A stretch of 64,000 nt of DNA from Streptococcus mitis (GCF_003943935.1 NZ_RJOB01000006.1:100661-164660), one strand, 5' to 3'; shown: positions 38,899-47,096, counted from the stretch's first letter. Program-made: numbers and translations. Notes: generated from the letters alone by a model not told the origin.

Positions 38899-39078
38899 AT
38901 GAAAGCTGTTGTTGTAAATCCAGAAAGCACTGGTGTTGCTATTGAAGAAAAAGTACTCCGTCCACTTAAAACTGGAGAAGCACTTGTAGAAATTGAATAC
39001 TGTGGTGTTTCCCACACTGATAATCTAATAAAAACCTATTTTAAAAGTTGGAATGCGCTTCCAACTTTTTTATATTAA
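38899..39078 (+). pseudogene. adhA: adhA (zinc alcohol dehydrogenase) 5' remnant
   Basis: The first about 44 codons encode the N-terminus of a zinc-dependent alcohol dehydrogenase (MKAVVVNPESTGVAIEEKVL, then VEIEYCGVSHTDN), including the Cys-x-x-His-Thr-Asp catalytic zinc motif, here with Ser in place of the usual Cys neighbour (CGVSHTD). After Asn the sequence switches to an unrelated 15-residue tail and a stop. The remaining about 300 residues (second zinc site, Rossmann fold) are gone, so the protein cannot be active. AAGGAGGATAGCT still stands before the ATG. In pneumococcus an intact adh gene occupies this place upstream of manL, as I recall. Confidence 0.85.
39044..39070 (+). terminator. 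Terminator after the adhA remnant
   Basis: AAAGTTGGAA and TTCCAACTTT pair around a 5-base loop, followed by TTTTAT. It is probably the original adhA terminator. Confidence 0.8.
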
Positions 39079-39167
39079 ATTTTTAAATAGGGATTCAAAA
39101 AATTCCTCAAAAACTTACTATATCAACATCTTCAAATAAATCGTTTTTCCTTTTTTATGTTAAATAG

Positions 39168-39196
39168 TTGATTTTTATATGAAAACGGTTTATACT
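39168..39196 (+). promoter_or_regulatory. manLMN promoter with a cre-like site in the spacer
   Basis: TTGATT and TATACT are separated by 17 bases. The 15-mer ATGAAAACGGTTTAT (39179-39193), across the spacer and the -10 box, matches the cre consensus at 14 of 15 positions, so CcpA binding should block RNA polymerase. Confidence 0.65.
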
Positions 39197-39258
39197 TAAA
39201 AAGTCTTAAAGTTTTCTTAAACAATGGGCACAACATTTTATAAGGAGGAATGACAATA

Positions 39259-40248
39259 ATGAGTATCGGAATCATTATTGCGAGCCACGGTGAATTTGCT
39301 GCAGGTATTCATCAGTCAGGATCTATGATTTTTGGTGAACAAGAAAAGGTTCAAGTTGTAACCTTTATGCCAAATGAAGGTCCAGATGACCTATATGCTA
39401 AATTTAACAACGCTGTGGCTGCATTTGACGCAGAAGATGAGGTGCTAGTTTTGGCTGACCTTTGGAGTGGTTCTCCATTCAACCAAGCTAGTCGCGTGAT
39501 GGGAGAAAATCCTGATCGTAAGTTTGCCATCATCACAGGACTTAACTTACCGATGTTAATCCAAGCCTATACAGAGCGCCTCATGGACGCTACAGCAGGT
39601 GTGGAAAAAGTCGCTGCGAATATTATCAAAGAAGCCAAAGATAGCATCAAAGCTCTTCCAGAAGAGTTAAATCCAGTTGAAGAAGTTGCAAGTGCTGCAG
39701 CTGCTCCAGTTGCCCAAGCTGCTATCCCAGAAGGAACTGTTATCGGTGACGGTAAACTGAAAATCAATCTTGCCCGTCTAGACACTCGTTTACTTCACGG
39801 TCAGGTTGCAACTGCTTGGACTCCAGATTCAAAAGCAGATCGTATCATCGTTGCTTCAGATAACGTTGCAAACGACGATCTTCGTAAAGAATTGATTAAA
39901 CAAGCAGCTCCTAACGGAGTAAGAGCCAATGTTGTACCAATCCAAAAATTAATTGAGGTTTCAAAAGACCCACGTTTTGGAGAAACTCATGCCCTTATCT
40001 TGTTTGAAACACCTCAAGATGCCCTTCGTGCAATCGAAGGTGGCGTGCCAATCAAGACCCTTAACGTAGGTTCTATGGCTCACTCAACAGGTAAAACAAT
40101 GATTAACAACGTTTTGTCTATGGACAAAGAAGATGTTGCAACATTTGAAAAAATGCGTGACCTCGGTGTTGAATTTGACGTACGTAAAGTACCAAACGAC
40201 ACCAAAAAAGATTTGTTTGACTTGATCAGCAAAGCCAACGTTCAATAA
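39259..40248 (+). CDS. manL: PTS mannose/glucose transporter subunit IIAB
   Basis: A 329-residue cytoplasmic phosphocarrier of the main glucose/mannose PTS. The IIA domain (about 1-130) carries the phosphorylated histidine in [12 protein letters not shown]. An Ala/Pro-rich linker ([16 protein letters not shown]) follows, and the IIB domain (about 165-329) has its active histidine in [16 protein letters not shown]. The ATG at 39259 is chosen over one three codons earlier, because AAGGAGG would abut the earlier codon but is nine bases from this one. It is first in manLMN, with a cre-like site in its promoter. Confidence 0.96.
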   Translation: MSIGIIIASHGEFAAGIHQSGSMIFGEQEKVQVVTFMPNEGPDDLYAKFNNAVAAFDAEDEVLVLADLWSGSPFNQASRVMGENPDRKFAIITGLNLPMLIQAYTERLMDATAGVEKVAANIIKEAKDSIKALPEELNPVEEVASAAAAPVAQAAIPEGTVIGDGKLKINLARLDTRLLHGQVATAWTPDSKADRIIVASDNVANDDLRKELIKQAAPNGVRANVVPIQKLIEVSKDPRFGETHALILFETPQDALRAIEGGVPIKTLNVGSMAHSTGKTMINNVLSMDKEDVATFEKMRDLGVEFDVRKVPNDTKKDLFDLISKANVQ

Positions 40249-40323
40249 TAGAAATCAAAACTATCGAAGAATTCTAAGAAAATTTTTCACTTTATTATCA
40301 TTAAATAGAAAAGGAATAAAACC

Positions 40324-41136
40324 ATGTCAGATATTTCAATTATTTCTGCTGTCTTGGTTGTAGTTGTTGCCTTCCTTGCAGGTCTTGAAGGTATCCTCGA
40401 CCAATTCCAATTCCATCAACCAATCGTCGCATGTACCCTTATCGGACTTGCAACTGGTAACCTCGAAGCAGGTGTTATGCTTGGTGGATCACTTCAAATG
40501 ATCGCCCTTGGTTGGGCAAACATCGGAGCTGCCGTAGCTCCTGACGCTGCTCTTGCATCTGTTGCCGCAGCAATTATCTTGATCAAAGGTGGTAACTTTA
40601 CTACTGAAGGTATCGCCGTTGCAACAGCAACAGCTATCCCTCTTGCCGTAGCTGGACTTTTCTTGACAATGATTGTTCGTACAATCTCAGTTGGTTTGGT
40701 TCACACTGCAGATGCTGCTGCTAAAGAAGGAAATATTGCGGCTGTTGAGCGTGCTCACTTTATCGCACTTCTTCTTCAAGGTCTTCGTATTGCTATCCCT
40801 GCTGCCTTCCTTATCGCTATCCCAGCTTCTGCCGTTCAAGATGCTCTTAAATTGATGCCAGACTGGTTGAACGGTGGTATGGCTGTCGGTGGTGCTATGG
40901 TCGTTGCCGTTGGTTACGCTATGGTTATCAACATGATGGCAACTCGTGAAGTATGGCCATTCTTCGCAATCGGTTTTGCTTTTGCTGCCATTTCTCAATT
41001 GACTTTGATTGCCCTTGGTGTAGTCGGTGTTGCCCTTGCCTTCATCTACCTTAACCTTTCAAAACAAGGTGGTAACGGTGGCGGCGGAGCTGCAACTTCT
41101 AACGACCCAATCGGTGATATCCTAGAAGACTACTAG
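40324..41136 (+). CDS. manM: PTS mannose/glucose transporter subunit IIC
   Basis: A 270-residue membrane subunit of the mannose-family PTS channel. Several hydrophobic helices; family segments include AGLEGILDQFQFHQPIVACTLIGLATGN, MLGGSLQMIALGWANIGAAVAPDAALASVAAAI and VVAVGYAMVINMMATREVWPFFAIGF. The C-terminus is a Gly-rich soluble tail (GGNGGGGAATSNDP). IIC and IID together form the transport pathway and also act as the receptor for class IIa and related bacteriocins. The RBS AAAAGGAATAAAACC precedes the ATG. Confidence 0.96.
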   Translation: MSDISIISAVLVVVVAFLAGLEGILDQFQFHQPIVACTLIGLATGNLEAGVMLGGSLQMIALGWANIGAAVAPDAALASVAAAIILIKGGNFTTEGIAVATATAIPLAVAGLFLTMIVRTISVGLVHTADAAAKEGNIAAVERAHFIALLLQGLRIAIPAAFLIAIPASAVQDALKLMPDWLNGGMAVGGAMVVAVGYAMVINMMATREVWPFFAIGFAFAAISQLTLIALGVVGVALAFIYLNLSKQGGNGGGGAATSNDPIGDILEDY

Positions 41137-41150
41137 AAAGGGGAACAATC

Positions 41151-42062
41151 ATGACTGAAAAACTTCAATTATCAAAATCAGATCGTAAAAAAGTTTGGTG
41201 GCGTTCACAATTCCTTCAAGGTTCTTGGAACTACGAGCGTATGCAAAACTTGGGTTGGGCTTACTCATTGATCCCAGCTATCAAAAAATTGTACACTACT
41301 AAAGAAGACCAAGCTGCTGCTCTTGAGCGTCACCTTGAGTTCTTCAACACTCACCCATACGTAGCTGCTCCAATCATGGGGGTTACTCTTGCACTTGAAG
41401 AAGAACGTGCGAACGGTGTTGAAATCGACGACGCTGCTATCCAAGGGGTTAAAATCGGTATGATGGGACCTCTTGCTGGTATCGGTGACCCAGTATTCTG
41501 GTTTACAGTTCGTCCTATCCTTGGAGCTCTTGGTGCATCACTTGCTGCATCTGGTAACTTGGTTGGTCCACTTCTCTTCTTCTTCGGATGGAATGCGATC
41601 CGTATGGCCTTCCTATGGTACACACAAGAGTTTGGTTACAAAGCTGGATCTGAAATCACTAAAGACATGTCTGGTGGTATCTTGAAAGACATCACTAAAG
41701 GAGCTTCTATCCTTGGTATGTTCATCCTTGCTGTTCTTGTACAACGTTGGGTATCGATCAACTTCACTGTTAACCTTCCAGGTAAACAATTGGCTGAAGG
41801 TGCCTACATCAACTTCCCAGAAGGAGCTGTATCAGGTGCTGAATTGAAAGGTATCCTTGGACAAGCACTTGGTGGATTGAGCCTAGATAAGATTCAACCA
41901 CAAACCCTTCAAGGTCAGTTGAATTCATTGATTCCAGGATTGATGGGACTTCTCCTTACTTTCCTTTGCATGTGGTTGCTTAAGAAAAAAGTATCACCAA
42001 TCTCAATCATCCTTGCACTCTTTGCAGTAGGTATCGCAGCTCGTTTCTTCGGTATCATGTAA
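41151..42062 (+). CDS. manN: PTS mannose/glucose transporter subunit IID
   Basis: A 303-residue IID subunit. N-terminal signature: FLQGSWNYERMQNLGWAYSLIPAIKKLY, then HLEFFNTHPYVAAPIMGVTLALEEERANG and GIGDPVFWFTVRPILGALGASLA. The C-terminal half has membrane helices (MGLLLTFLCMWLLKKKV, ISIILALFAVGIAARFF). GAAAGGGGAACA precedes the ATG, 14 bases after the manM stop. The gene ends the operon; its terminator T-tract is the integration point of the ISL3-bounded island. Confidence 0.96.
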   Translation: MTEKLQLSKSDRKKVWWRSQFLQGSWNYERMQNLGWAYSLIPAIKKLYTTKEDQAAALERHLEFFNTHPYVAAPIMGVTLALEEERANGVEIDDAAIQGVKIGMMGPLAGIGDPVFWFTVRPILGALGASLAASGNLVGPLLFFFGWNAIRMAFLWYTQEFGYKAGSEITKDMSGGILKDITKGASILGMFILAVLVQRWVSINFTVNLPGKQLAEGAYINFPEGAVSGAELKGILGQALGGLSLDKIQPQTLQGQLNSLIPGLMGLLLTFLCMWLLKKKVSPISIILALFAVGIAARFFGIM

Positions 42063-42088
42063 TCTTGGTGAGAATGTACAAACAAAAA

Positions 42089-42117
42089 AAGAATCAGGTT
42101 TATCACCTGATTCTTTT
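42089..42117 (+). terminator. Terminator of manLMN
   Basis: AAGAATCAGGT and CACCTGATTCTTTT form a stem of about 10 bp with a T-tail. The tail (ATTCTTTT) is also the left flank of the ISL3-bounded island. Confidence 0.9.
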
Positions 42118-42145
42118 GGCTCTTTGTCAAATAGTGTTGATGAAG
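42118..42145. mobile_element. ISL3 left-end remnant
   Basis: The 28 bases starting GGCTCTTTGTCAAATAGTGT are identical to the left end of the complete ISL3 element at 44264. After TGATGAAG the sequence switches to an IS3-family fragment. Confidence 0.85.
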
Positions 42146-42258
42146 AACCTAATGAAAAAAGAATCCAACAAAAATTGGACTACCTGTCTCCGGTTGAATA
42201 CCGAAGACGGTAGCCCTAGGGTGTTTTTATTAAATTCTCACTTTTTGGGGTCAGTCCC
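42146..42258 (+). mobile_element. IS3-family 3' remnant (OrfB end and right terminus)
   Basis: An in-frame segment encodes EKRIQQKLDYLSPVEYRRR and a stop, the typical C-terminus of IS3-family (IS150-like) transposase OrfB. It is followed by a right-terminal sequence ending ctttttggggtcagtccc. The rest of the element is missing. Confidence 0.8.
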
Positions 42259-42296
42259 TAAGCCTGATAGTAATTTTTTGTTCCTACTATTCCCCT

Positions 42297-42821
42297 TTAG
42301 TCATTTACTACTTTAAGTTGCATTGCTTTAGCTACTTCTTCTGCCTTTGATCCCTTAGGTGTATGGATTTCTACATCTGGGTTACAGTTATCCACAAAAT
42401 AGAAGTATTCTGTAATTTCTGTTACACTTGCTGGAATTGTAATAGATTTAATTGATGATGTCCCCCAAAATACTAATGTTCCAATACTCTTTGTTCCTTC
42501 TGGGAATACAACTGATTCTAATGAACTATCAGAGTTGAAAACATCATCTTCTACTGTTTCTATTGACTTACCAAAGTGGACATACTTTAACTTATTGTCA
42601 ATCGTAAACGCACCTTTTCCAATATATCGTACTGTATCTGGTAAAACGATTGCCTCACAATGTTTCAAGTTCGCAAGATCACGTTCTCCAATTGCGATAA
42701 CAGGTTTACCTTTAATTTCCTTTGGTACACGAACAACCTTATCGTCAGAAGTACAACTATAGATGACATAACCTTCTTCCCATAAATATACGCATGTTAA
42801 TATATTAATATATTTAAGGAT
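42297..42821 (-). pseudogene. BspA-type leucine-rich repeat protein fragment
   Basis: The open frame encodes LRR_5 (BspA/TpLRR) repeats such as AIVLPDTVRYIGKGAF, SLESVVFPEGTKSIGTLVF and SITIPASVTEITEYF, ending KAEEVAKAMQLKVVND. The repeat pattern continues upstream of the only ATG (VIYSCTSDDKVVRVPKEIKG) until an in-frame stop near 42822, so this is a 5'-truncated 3' piece of a surface-type protein. BspA-like proteins are cell-wall or secreted adhesins. No signal peptide or promoter remains, so it is probably not expressed. Confidence 0.8.
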
Positions 42822-42878
42822 TTATAACTATAGTTCCTTAATTTTCCCAGTAAAAAAACGAAAGGCACCACAAGTTAT

Positions 42879-43261
42879 TTATGTGTTTTCTTTAAACGAT
42901 TCATGTACTTCTGTCGCAACTTCTCACCCGCCTTTAATTGCGGTTGCGATAGATTGGGGACCTAAATATGCATCCCCTGTTATTAGTTCATTTCTATTGT
43001 ATTCTGATGTTGACCGAAAGTCAAATTTTTACCTTTCATCTAGAACACTAAAGTCTACTTTTGTTCAATTGCTGCAACGACAAGGTCACATGGAATAATA
43101 TGTTCACTACCTGCCACTTCATGCGTTGATCTTCTTCCACTTTCATCTGATTCACCAAGTTCCATTGTAATAACCTTTACACCAGTTACTTTCCCACTCT
43201 CATCACGCAATACTTCTTTAATATTCTCTAAGAAATGGAATGTAACACCTTCATTGTGTGC
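42879..43261 (-). pseudogene. GltD-like FAD-dependent oxidoreductase remnant
   Basis: Fragments of a glutamate synthase small subunit-like oxidoreductase are readable with a frameshift and an internal stop: HNEGVTFHFLENIKEVL, VTGVKVITMELGESDESGRR, IIPCDLVVAAIEQK then stop, and further on TGDAYLGPQSIATAIKGG, stop, EVATEVHESFKEN. The 5' part (FeS and FAD/NAD domains) is missing and has been replaced by the first 13 codons and promoter region of an ISL3 transposase gene. The resulting 81-codon hybrid frame (43055-43300) starts MNNILEATLQIKD. Non-functional as an oxidoreductase. Confidence 0.75.
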
Positions 43262-43420
43262 ATCTTTGATTTGTAGTGTAGCTTCTAGTATATTGTTCAT
43301 ATGGTCATCATTCTTTTGTTTTAGGTTTCAGCGCTTTTAATATAATGGATGTTGGCCTTTTTGTATACACTAAAATAGGGTTGGTGGAAAATTTCCATCA
43401 ACCCTAAAAATTATAGAACC
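43262..43420 (-). mobile_element. ISL3 right-end remnant (direct repeat of 45585-45743)
   Basis: About 159 bases nearly identical to the right end of the complete ISL3 element at 45585-45743, including the transposase start MNNILEATLQIKD, its promoter region and the palindrome GGTGGAAAATTTCCATC. With the copy at 45.6 kb it forms a direct repeat flanking the DUF4230 gene. Confidence 0.9.
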
Positions 43421-43424
43421 ACAC

Positions 43425-43454
43425 AAAACCCTGACCAGAGATGGCCAGGGTTTT
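43425..43454. terminator. Terminator of the DUF4230 gene
   Basis: AAAACCCTG and CAGGGTTTT pair (plus inner CCA/TGG) around a 6-base loop, with T on both sides. It lies 13 bases after the stop at 43467 on the minus strand. Confidence 0.8.
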
Positions 43455-43466
43455 GTATTTCAAAAA

Positions 43467-44072
43467 TTATTCTGTAAATTCTATAGTTACTTTTACTTCA
43501 GAATCCATTGAAGAAAATATTGTTTTATAATAATTGATTGCAGATTCTTTAATTTCACTCTTAAATTTATCTAAATACTCTGCTTGTTTATCACTAGAAA
43601 GTTGGTTAGCGACCAATTTCCCAGTATCAATATCTTCTGTAGTTCCACTTAATAACTCTCCATGACTATCATATAAATCATAAGGATTATCTTTTGAAAG
43701 TTCAACACCAATTACTTCCAATTTTGGAACAATAACCTTATATTCTTTTTCGCTTATTTGTTCAACCTTTACACTACTTTTAATTCCAAATTTAGCTTTA
43801 TAATTTAAAATTACTAATGCTGCTTTTTTAGAGAACGGCACATCAAACCCAAAAACTTGAGTTGTTTTTGTTTCAGAAATAATTTCATTAATTCCCGCAT
43901 TCAAAAATACAACTTCATTCACTTTTTCAATACTTTCGATATTAATTGACGATTTGACTTCTGATTTATGTTCCTTAGGTAAGAAAAATAGCACTCCAAT
44001 AGCTATAATAGCTATTAATACCACATTCAATAGTACACTAAACATATTAACTTTCTTCTTTAATATAGACAA
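43467..44072 (-). CDS. DUF4230-type membrane-anchored protein
   Basis: A 201-residue protein with a basic N-terminus, one transmembrane helix (FSVLLNVVLIAIIAIGVLFFL) and an extracytoplasmic domain. The domain pattern (NEVVFLNAGINEIISETKTTQ, ALVILNYKAKFGIKSSVKVE, YKVIVPKLEVIGVELS) resembles DUF4230, whose function is unknown. The frame begins at a TTG with GAGG upstream; an ATG nine codons later (44045) is an alternative with a weaker ribosome-binding site. It is AT-rich and lies between two ISL3 right ends, so it is the only intact passenger gene of the island. Confidence 0.7.
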   Translation of the reverse strand: MSILKKKVNMFSVLLNVVLIAIIAIGVLFFLPKEHKSEVKSSINIESIEKVNEVVFLNAGINEIISETKTTQVFGFDVPFSKKAALVILNYKAKFGIKSSVKVEQISEKEYKVIVPKLEVIGVELSKDNPYDLYDSHGELLSGTTEDIDTGKLVANQLSSDKQAEYLDKFKSEIKESAINYYKTIFSSMDSEVKVTIEFTE

Positions 44073-44263
44073 GATAAAAAAACCTCACTTTAAATAATCT
44101 ATCTAAATTTTACACATTCTAAAGAAAATAGTCAATATTTTTTCGTACTATCTTCTAAAATTAATTGTGCCTATTAAAAATGAAATTAGTTTGTTGCATT
44201 TGATTATATTTTTTGAACACCAAATCCATTTAAAATTGAGTGCTATTTTGAGCACTAAAAAAG

Positions 44264-45743
44264 GGCTCTTTGTCAAATAGTGTTGATGAAGAAATTTAGG
44301 AAGGGATTAAGCAACTAATTGTTGCTTAATTCCTTTTTGTTTTGGGCCAAACATTTTTGTTATTAAAATAATCCTATTTCTAAAATGGTAATAGTTTCTA
44401 AAGCCGTAGGCATTTCTTTTAAGCACTTTTATTTTATTGTTTATTCCTTCAATAGGGCCATTTGTTCTAGTTGGATACTCACAAGTATTTTGAATATATG
44501 GCAAGTAAGTCATAAGAGTCTTTAATACTCTTTTTAAACCAGGAGATAGGTCTAATTGCGTAGCTGCTTCAATCGTTTCCTTGAATTCTATATAATCTCT
44601 ATCCTGTATACATTCACGAAGTGAATGTACAACCTCATAATCATTTTTAAGAGATGGATTTTTTTCTAAGATATAATCTACGATTCCTTTACTTGTTATG
44701 AAGCTTTCAAAAAGCTTATAACGATTATATTTATAGTTCTGAAGTTCATTAGAGTTCTTTAAAATTAACTTCCAATAATGTTTTAACTTTCGATATAATT
44801 TAGAGTCTTTATAGCGATGCTTATTCATGACACGTACCCGAGTTCGATTTAATTCTCTATTTAAGGCTTGTACGATATGAAAAGGATCAATGATAATTTT
44901 AGCGTTAGGAAACATTTCTTTTATTAATTGAATGTACGGTAAGTACATGTCGATGGAGATAGTTTTTACCTTTAATCTAGTCTTAGGCTCAAAACGATGA
45001 AAATACTTTTTCAAGCTGTAAGATTTTCTATCTCGTACAACATCGACCAGCTTGTGTGTAGTGCTATCACAAATAATGAAGCTCATATTACTATCGGAAG
45101 ATTTGACGGATTTAAATTCATCAAAACACAAATGCTCAGGTAAATCGTGTAATGGTTTAATCTTTAGTAAACGTGTTGTATCATCTATGATACGTCTTAC
45201 CGTATGAACTGAAACATTTGTTTCTTTTGCGATATAGGTTTCAGATACTGTTTCACTTATTTTTGATTTAATTTCGTTTTTTAAGCGTTTAGAGATATGA
45301 CAGTGTTTTTCTACGATTCGACTAGTGTCTGCGGTAAATGAAGAGCCGCATTCTCTACAGAGAAATCTCTGCTTGCGTAGATTTAAGTAGGCCGCTAGGC
45401 CTGAAACAGAACAGAGAGTGATACGAGATGTTTTCGTGCCGTTTTTAACGATATTATTATTTCGGCTAACACACCCACAAACGGTACAAAATTCTGGTTT
45501 ATGCGTATAAGTAGCTGCATAAAATAAAGATTTTCTCTTTTTAAATATCTTCTCTTGAACTTTATTATCCCAAATAATGTTTTTATCTTTGATTTGTAAT
45601 GTAGCTTCTAGTATATTGTTCATATGGTCATCATCCTTTTGTTTTAGGTTTCAGCGCTTTTAATATAATGGATGTTGGCCTTTTTGTATACACTAAAATA
45701 GGGTTGGTGGAAAATTTCCATCAACCCTAAAAATTATAGAACC
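44264..45743 (-). mobile_element. Complete ISL3-family insertion sequence
   Basis: A 1480-bp element. Imperfect terminal inverted repeats: GGCTCTTTGTCAAATAGTGT on the left and, on the opposite strand of the right end, GGTTCTATAATTTTTAGGGT; both continue GTTGATG. It has one transposase gene. Its own inner left flank TAAAAAAG does not match the right flank GTTCTTTT, so it did not arise at this spot by simple insertion; the right flank instead matches the island left flank at 42110. Confidence 0.88.
44307..45623 (-). CDS. ISL3-family transposase
   Basis: A 438-residue, apparently full-length transposase. The N-terminal zinc-finger pairs are CTVCGCVSR and FLCRECGSSF, followed by a helix-turn-helix region (SETYIAKETNVSVHTVRRII). 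The catalytic DDE domain contains LCFDEFKSVKS, VKTISIDMYLPYIQLI, KIIIDPFHIVQALNREL and the C-terminal CEYPTRTNGPIEGINNKIK with the glutamate. It is similar in layout to pneumococcal IS1167 and IS1193 transposases. No frameshift seen, so it may be active. Confidence 0.93.
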   Translation of the reverse strand: MNNILEATLQIKDKNIIWDNKVQEKIFKKRKSLFYAATYTHKPEFCTVCGCVSRNNNIVKNGTKTSRITLCSVSGLAAYLNLRKQRFLCRECGSSFTADTSRIVEKHCHISKRLKNEIKSKISETVSETYIAKETNVSVHTVRRIIDDTTRLLKIKPLHDLPEHLCFDEFKSVKSSDSNMSFIICDSTTHKLVDVVRDRKSYSLKKYFHRFEPKTRLKVKTISIDMYLPYIQLIKEMFPNAKIIIDPFHIVQALNRELNRTRVRVMNKHRYKDSKLYRKLKHYWKLILKNSNELQNYKYNRYKLFESFITSKGIVDYILEKNPSLKNDYEVVHSLRECIQDRDYIEFKETIEAATQLDLSPGLKRVLKTLMTYLPYIQNTCEYPTRTNGPIEGINNKIKVLKRNAYGFRNYYHFRNRIILITKMFGPKQKGIKQQLVA

Positions 45744-45761
45744 GTTCTTTTTATATCTCAT

Positions 45762-47096
45762 TTATTCAGCCAAGGCACCCATTGGATCCCATGGTGCGAG
45801 TACAATTGGTTCTGCTTCATAGGCAGCTTGTTCTTCTGCTGTCAACAATTCTTTGCGAACAACAATCTGGTAAGTGTATTCGTCCATCCAAGCGTCTGAG
45901 GCAACAAAGTAACCATCTGTACCGACCTTGTCTCCCCATGAGTTTTCAACCTTCCACTTGATTGATTTGCCATTTTCGTCCAAGTCCACACCGGTCAAGA
46001 CCATGGCGTGGGTCATCAAGCTTTCACTGTAATCCAAACGCCCAGCCTTATCTTGAGTGAGTTTAATATCCATGCTTGATTCAAAGTCATAAACATCTGT
46101 CGCAAGGATTCCTGCTTTACGGTTGCTGAGCTGACCGACATCAGAACCAAACCAAACAGTCTCTCCTACTTTCATTTGGGCAATCGCCAATTCTTTCAAG
46201 CGCTCCATTGGAACGTTGATGTAACGAACCGCACGGCTACCAACCACATTTCCCAACATCTCAACTGTATAAGATTTACCGTAAGGTTTGTCAGCAGTTG
46301 GAGCATTGATAACAGAAACGTAGTCTTCTAGAGGAAGATTAACATATTTCTTGTAAAATTCCTGTGGCGTGATACCCTTTTCGCTTTGGTAGTTGTTATC
46401 CTTATCTCGATAAGCAAAGTCAAATTTACGTGGTGGAAGTCCCAGTGACATGGCAAGAAAGTTAAAGATTTCTTGCAAGAGGTCTTCTTTCTTAGCTTGA
46501 ACAGTCGCTTGGTCTGCACCAGAAGTAAGCAAGTCACGCAAAATTTGAGCATCTTGGCGAAGCAATTTATTAAGGATTGCATTTAGCTCACGGCTGCTAC
46601 TAGATGAAACAGACTCAGGGTAAACTGACTTAGGCACGACACCGTATTTCTCAAAGAGAGAAACGACCATATCCCACTGACCGCCATCTTGTTGTGGAGT
46701 TTGAAGTAGGAATTTAACCTTACGGCTCGTCAAATCTTGGTCTGCAGTCGCAATGACTTGCTCCAAGAACCAGTTAGATTTCTCATACTTGTCCCAGAAA
46801 AAAGTGTGAGCCTGTGACAACTCAAAGTTTTCCAATTTGTATTGTGAAATGAGTTTGTGGCGGAAGGTGTTGAGAGCTGCAAACATCCAGCAACGACCAG
46901 ACGCTTTCTGGTTTGTTACCTTGTCCTTGGTCAAATCCAATGAAAAAATAGGCGTATTGTCTACATGGCTCTGACGACGTTCTAGGGCTGCAAAAATTCC
47001 GTTGTGACTAGCAGCATTTTCAATCGCTTGGTATTTTACATTTGCGTCATAATTGGCAAATAGTTTATCAGTAAATGATTCTTGAATCGCGTTCAT
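45762..47096 (-). CDS. pepC: Aminopeptidase C (bleomycin hydrolase family)
   Basis: A 444-residue cytoplasmic cysteine aminopeptidase (C1 family) that removes N-terminal residues from oligopeptides. The catalytic triad is visible: C69 in QKASGRCWMFAALN, H363 in ESLMTHAMVLTGVD and N385 in KWKVENSWGDKVG. The C-terminal residues (LAPWDPMGALAE) occupy the active site in this hexameric family. In pneumococcus pepC faces manN directly; here the ISL3-bounded island separates them by 3.6 kb, ending 18 bases from the pepC stop and so possibly removing its terminator. Confidence 0.96.
   Translation of the reverse strand: MNAIQESFTDKLFANYDANVKYQAIENAASHNGIFAALERRQSHVDNTPIFSLDLTKDKVTNQKASGRCWMFAALNTFRHKLISQYKLENFELSQAHTFFWDKYEKSNWFLEQVIATADQDLTSRKVKFLLQTPQQDGGQWDMVVSLFEKYGVVPKSVYPESVSSSSSRELNAILNKLLRQDAQILRDLLTSGADQATVQAKKEDLLQEIFNFLAMSLGLPPRKFDFAYRDKDNNYQSEKGITPQEFYKKYVNLPLEDYVSVINAPTADKPYGKSYTVEMLGNVVGSRAVRYINVPMERLKELAIAQMKVGETVWFGSDVGQLSNRKAGILATDVYDFESSMDIKLTQDKAGRLDYSESLMTHAMVLTGVDLDENGKSIKWKVENSWGDKVGTDGYFVASDAWMDEYTYQIVVRKELLTAEEQAAYEAEPIVLAPWDPMGALAE

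Larger units (their letters stand above)
42118..45743. mobile_element. ISL3-bounded island (composite-like element)
   Basis: An ISL3 left inverted repeat starts at 42118 and an ISL3 right end finishes at 45743. The flanking 8-mers are ATTCTTTT on the left and GTTCTTTT on the right, 7 of 8 identical, as expected for the 8-bp target duplication of ISL3 elements. Inside are an IS3 3' fragment, an LRR gene fragment, a decayed oxidoreductase gene, a second ISL3 right end, an intact DUF4230 gene and a complete ISL3 element. The island separates manN from pepC. Confidence 0.65.

Noticed and set aside
42297..42668. LRR protein as an intact 123-residue gene
   Set aside because: The repeat pattern continues upstream of its only ATG to an in-frame stop, and there is no signal peptide or ribosome-binding site, so it is a 3' fragment.
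44256..45751. Simple insertion of the complete ISL3 at 44264 with its own target duplication
   Set aside because: Its two flanks, TAAAAAAG and GTTCTTTT, do not match; the right flank matches the left flank of the outer remnant instead.
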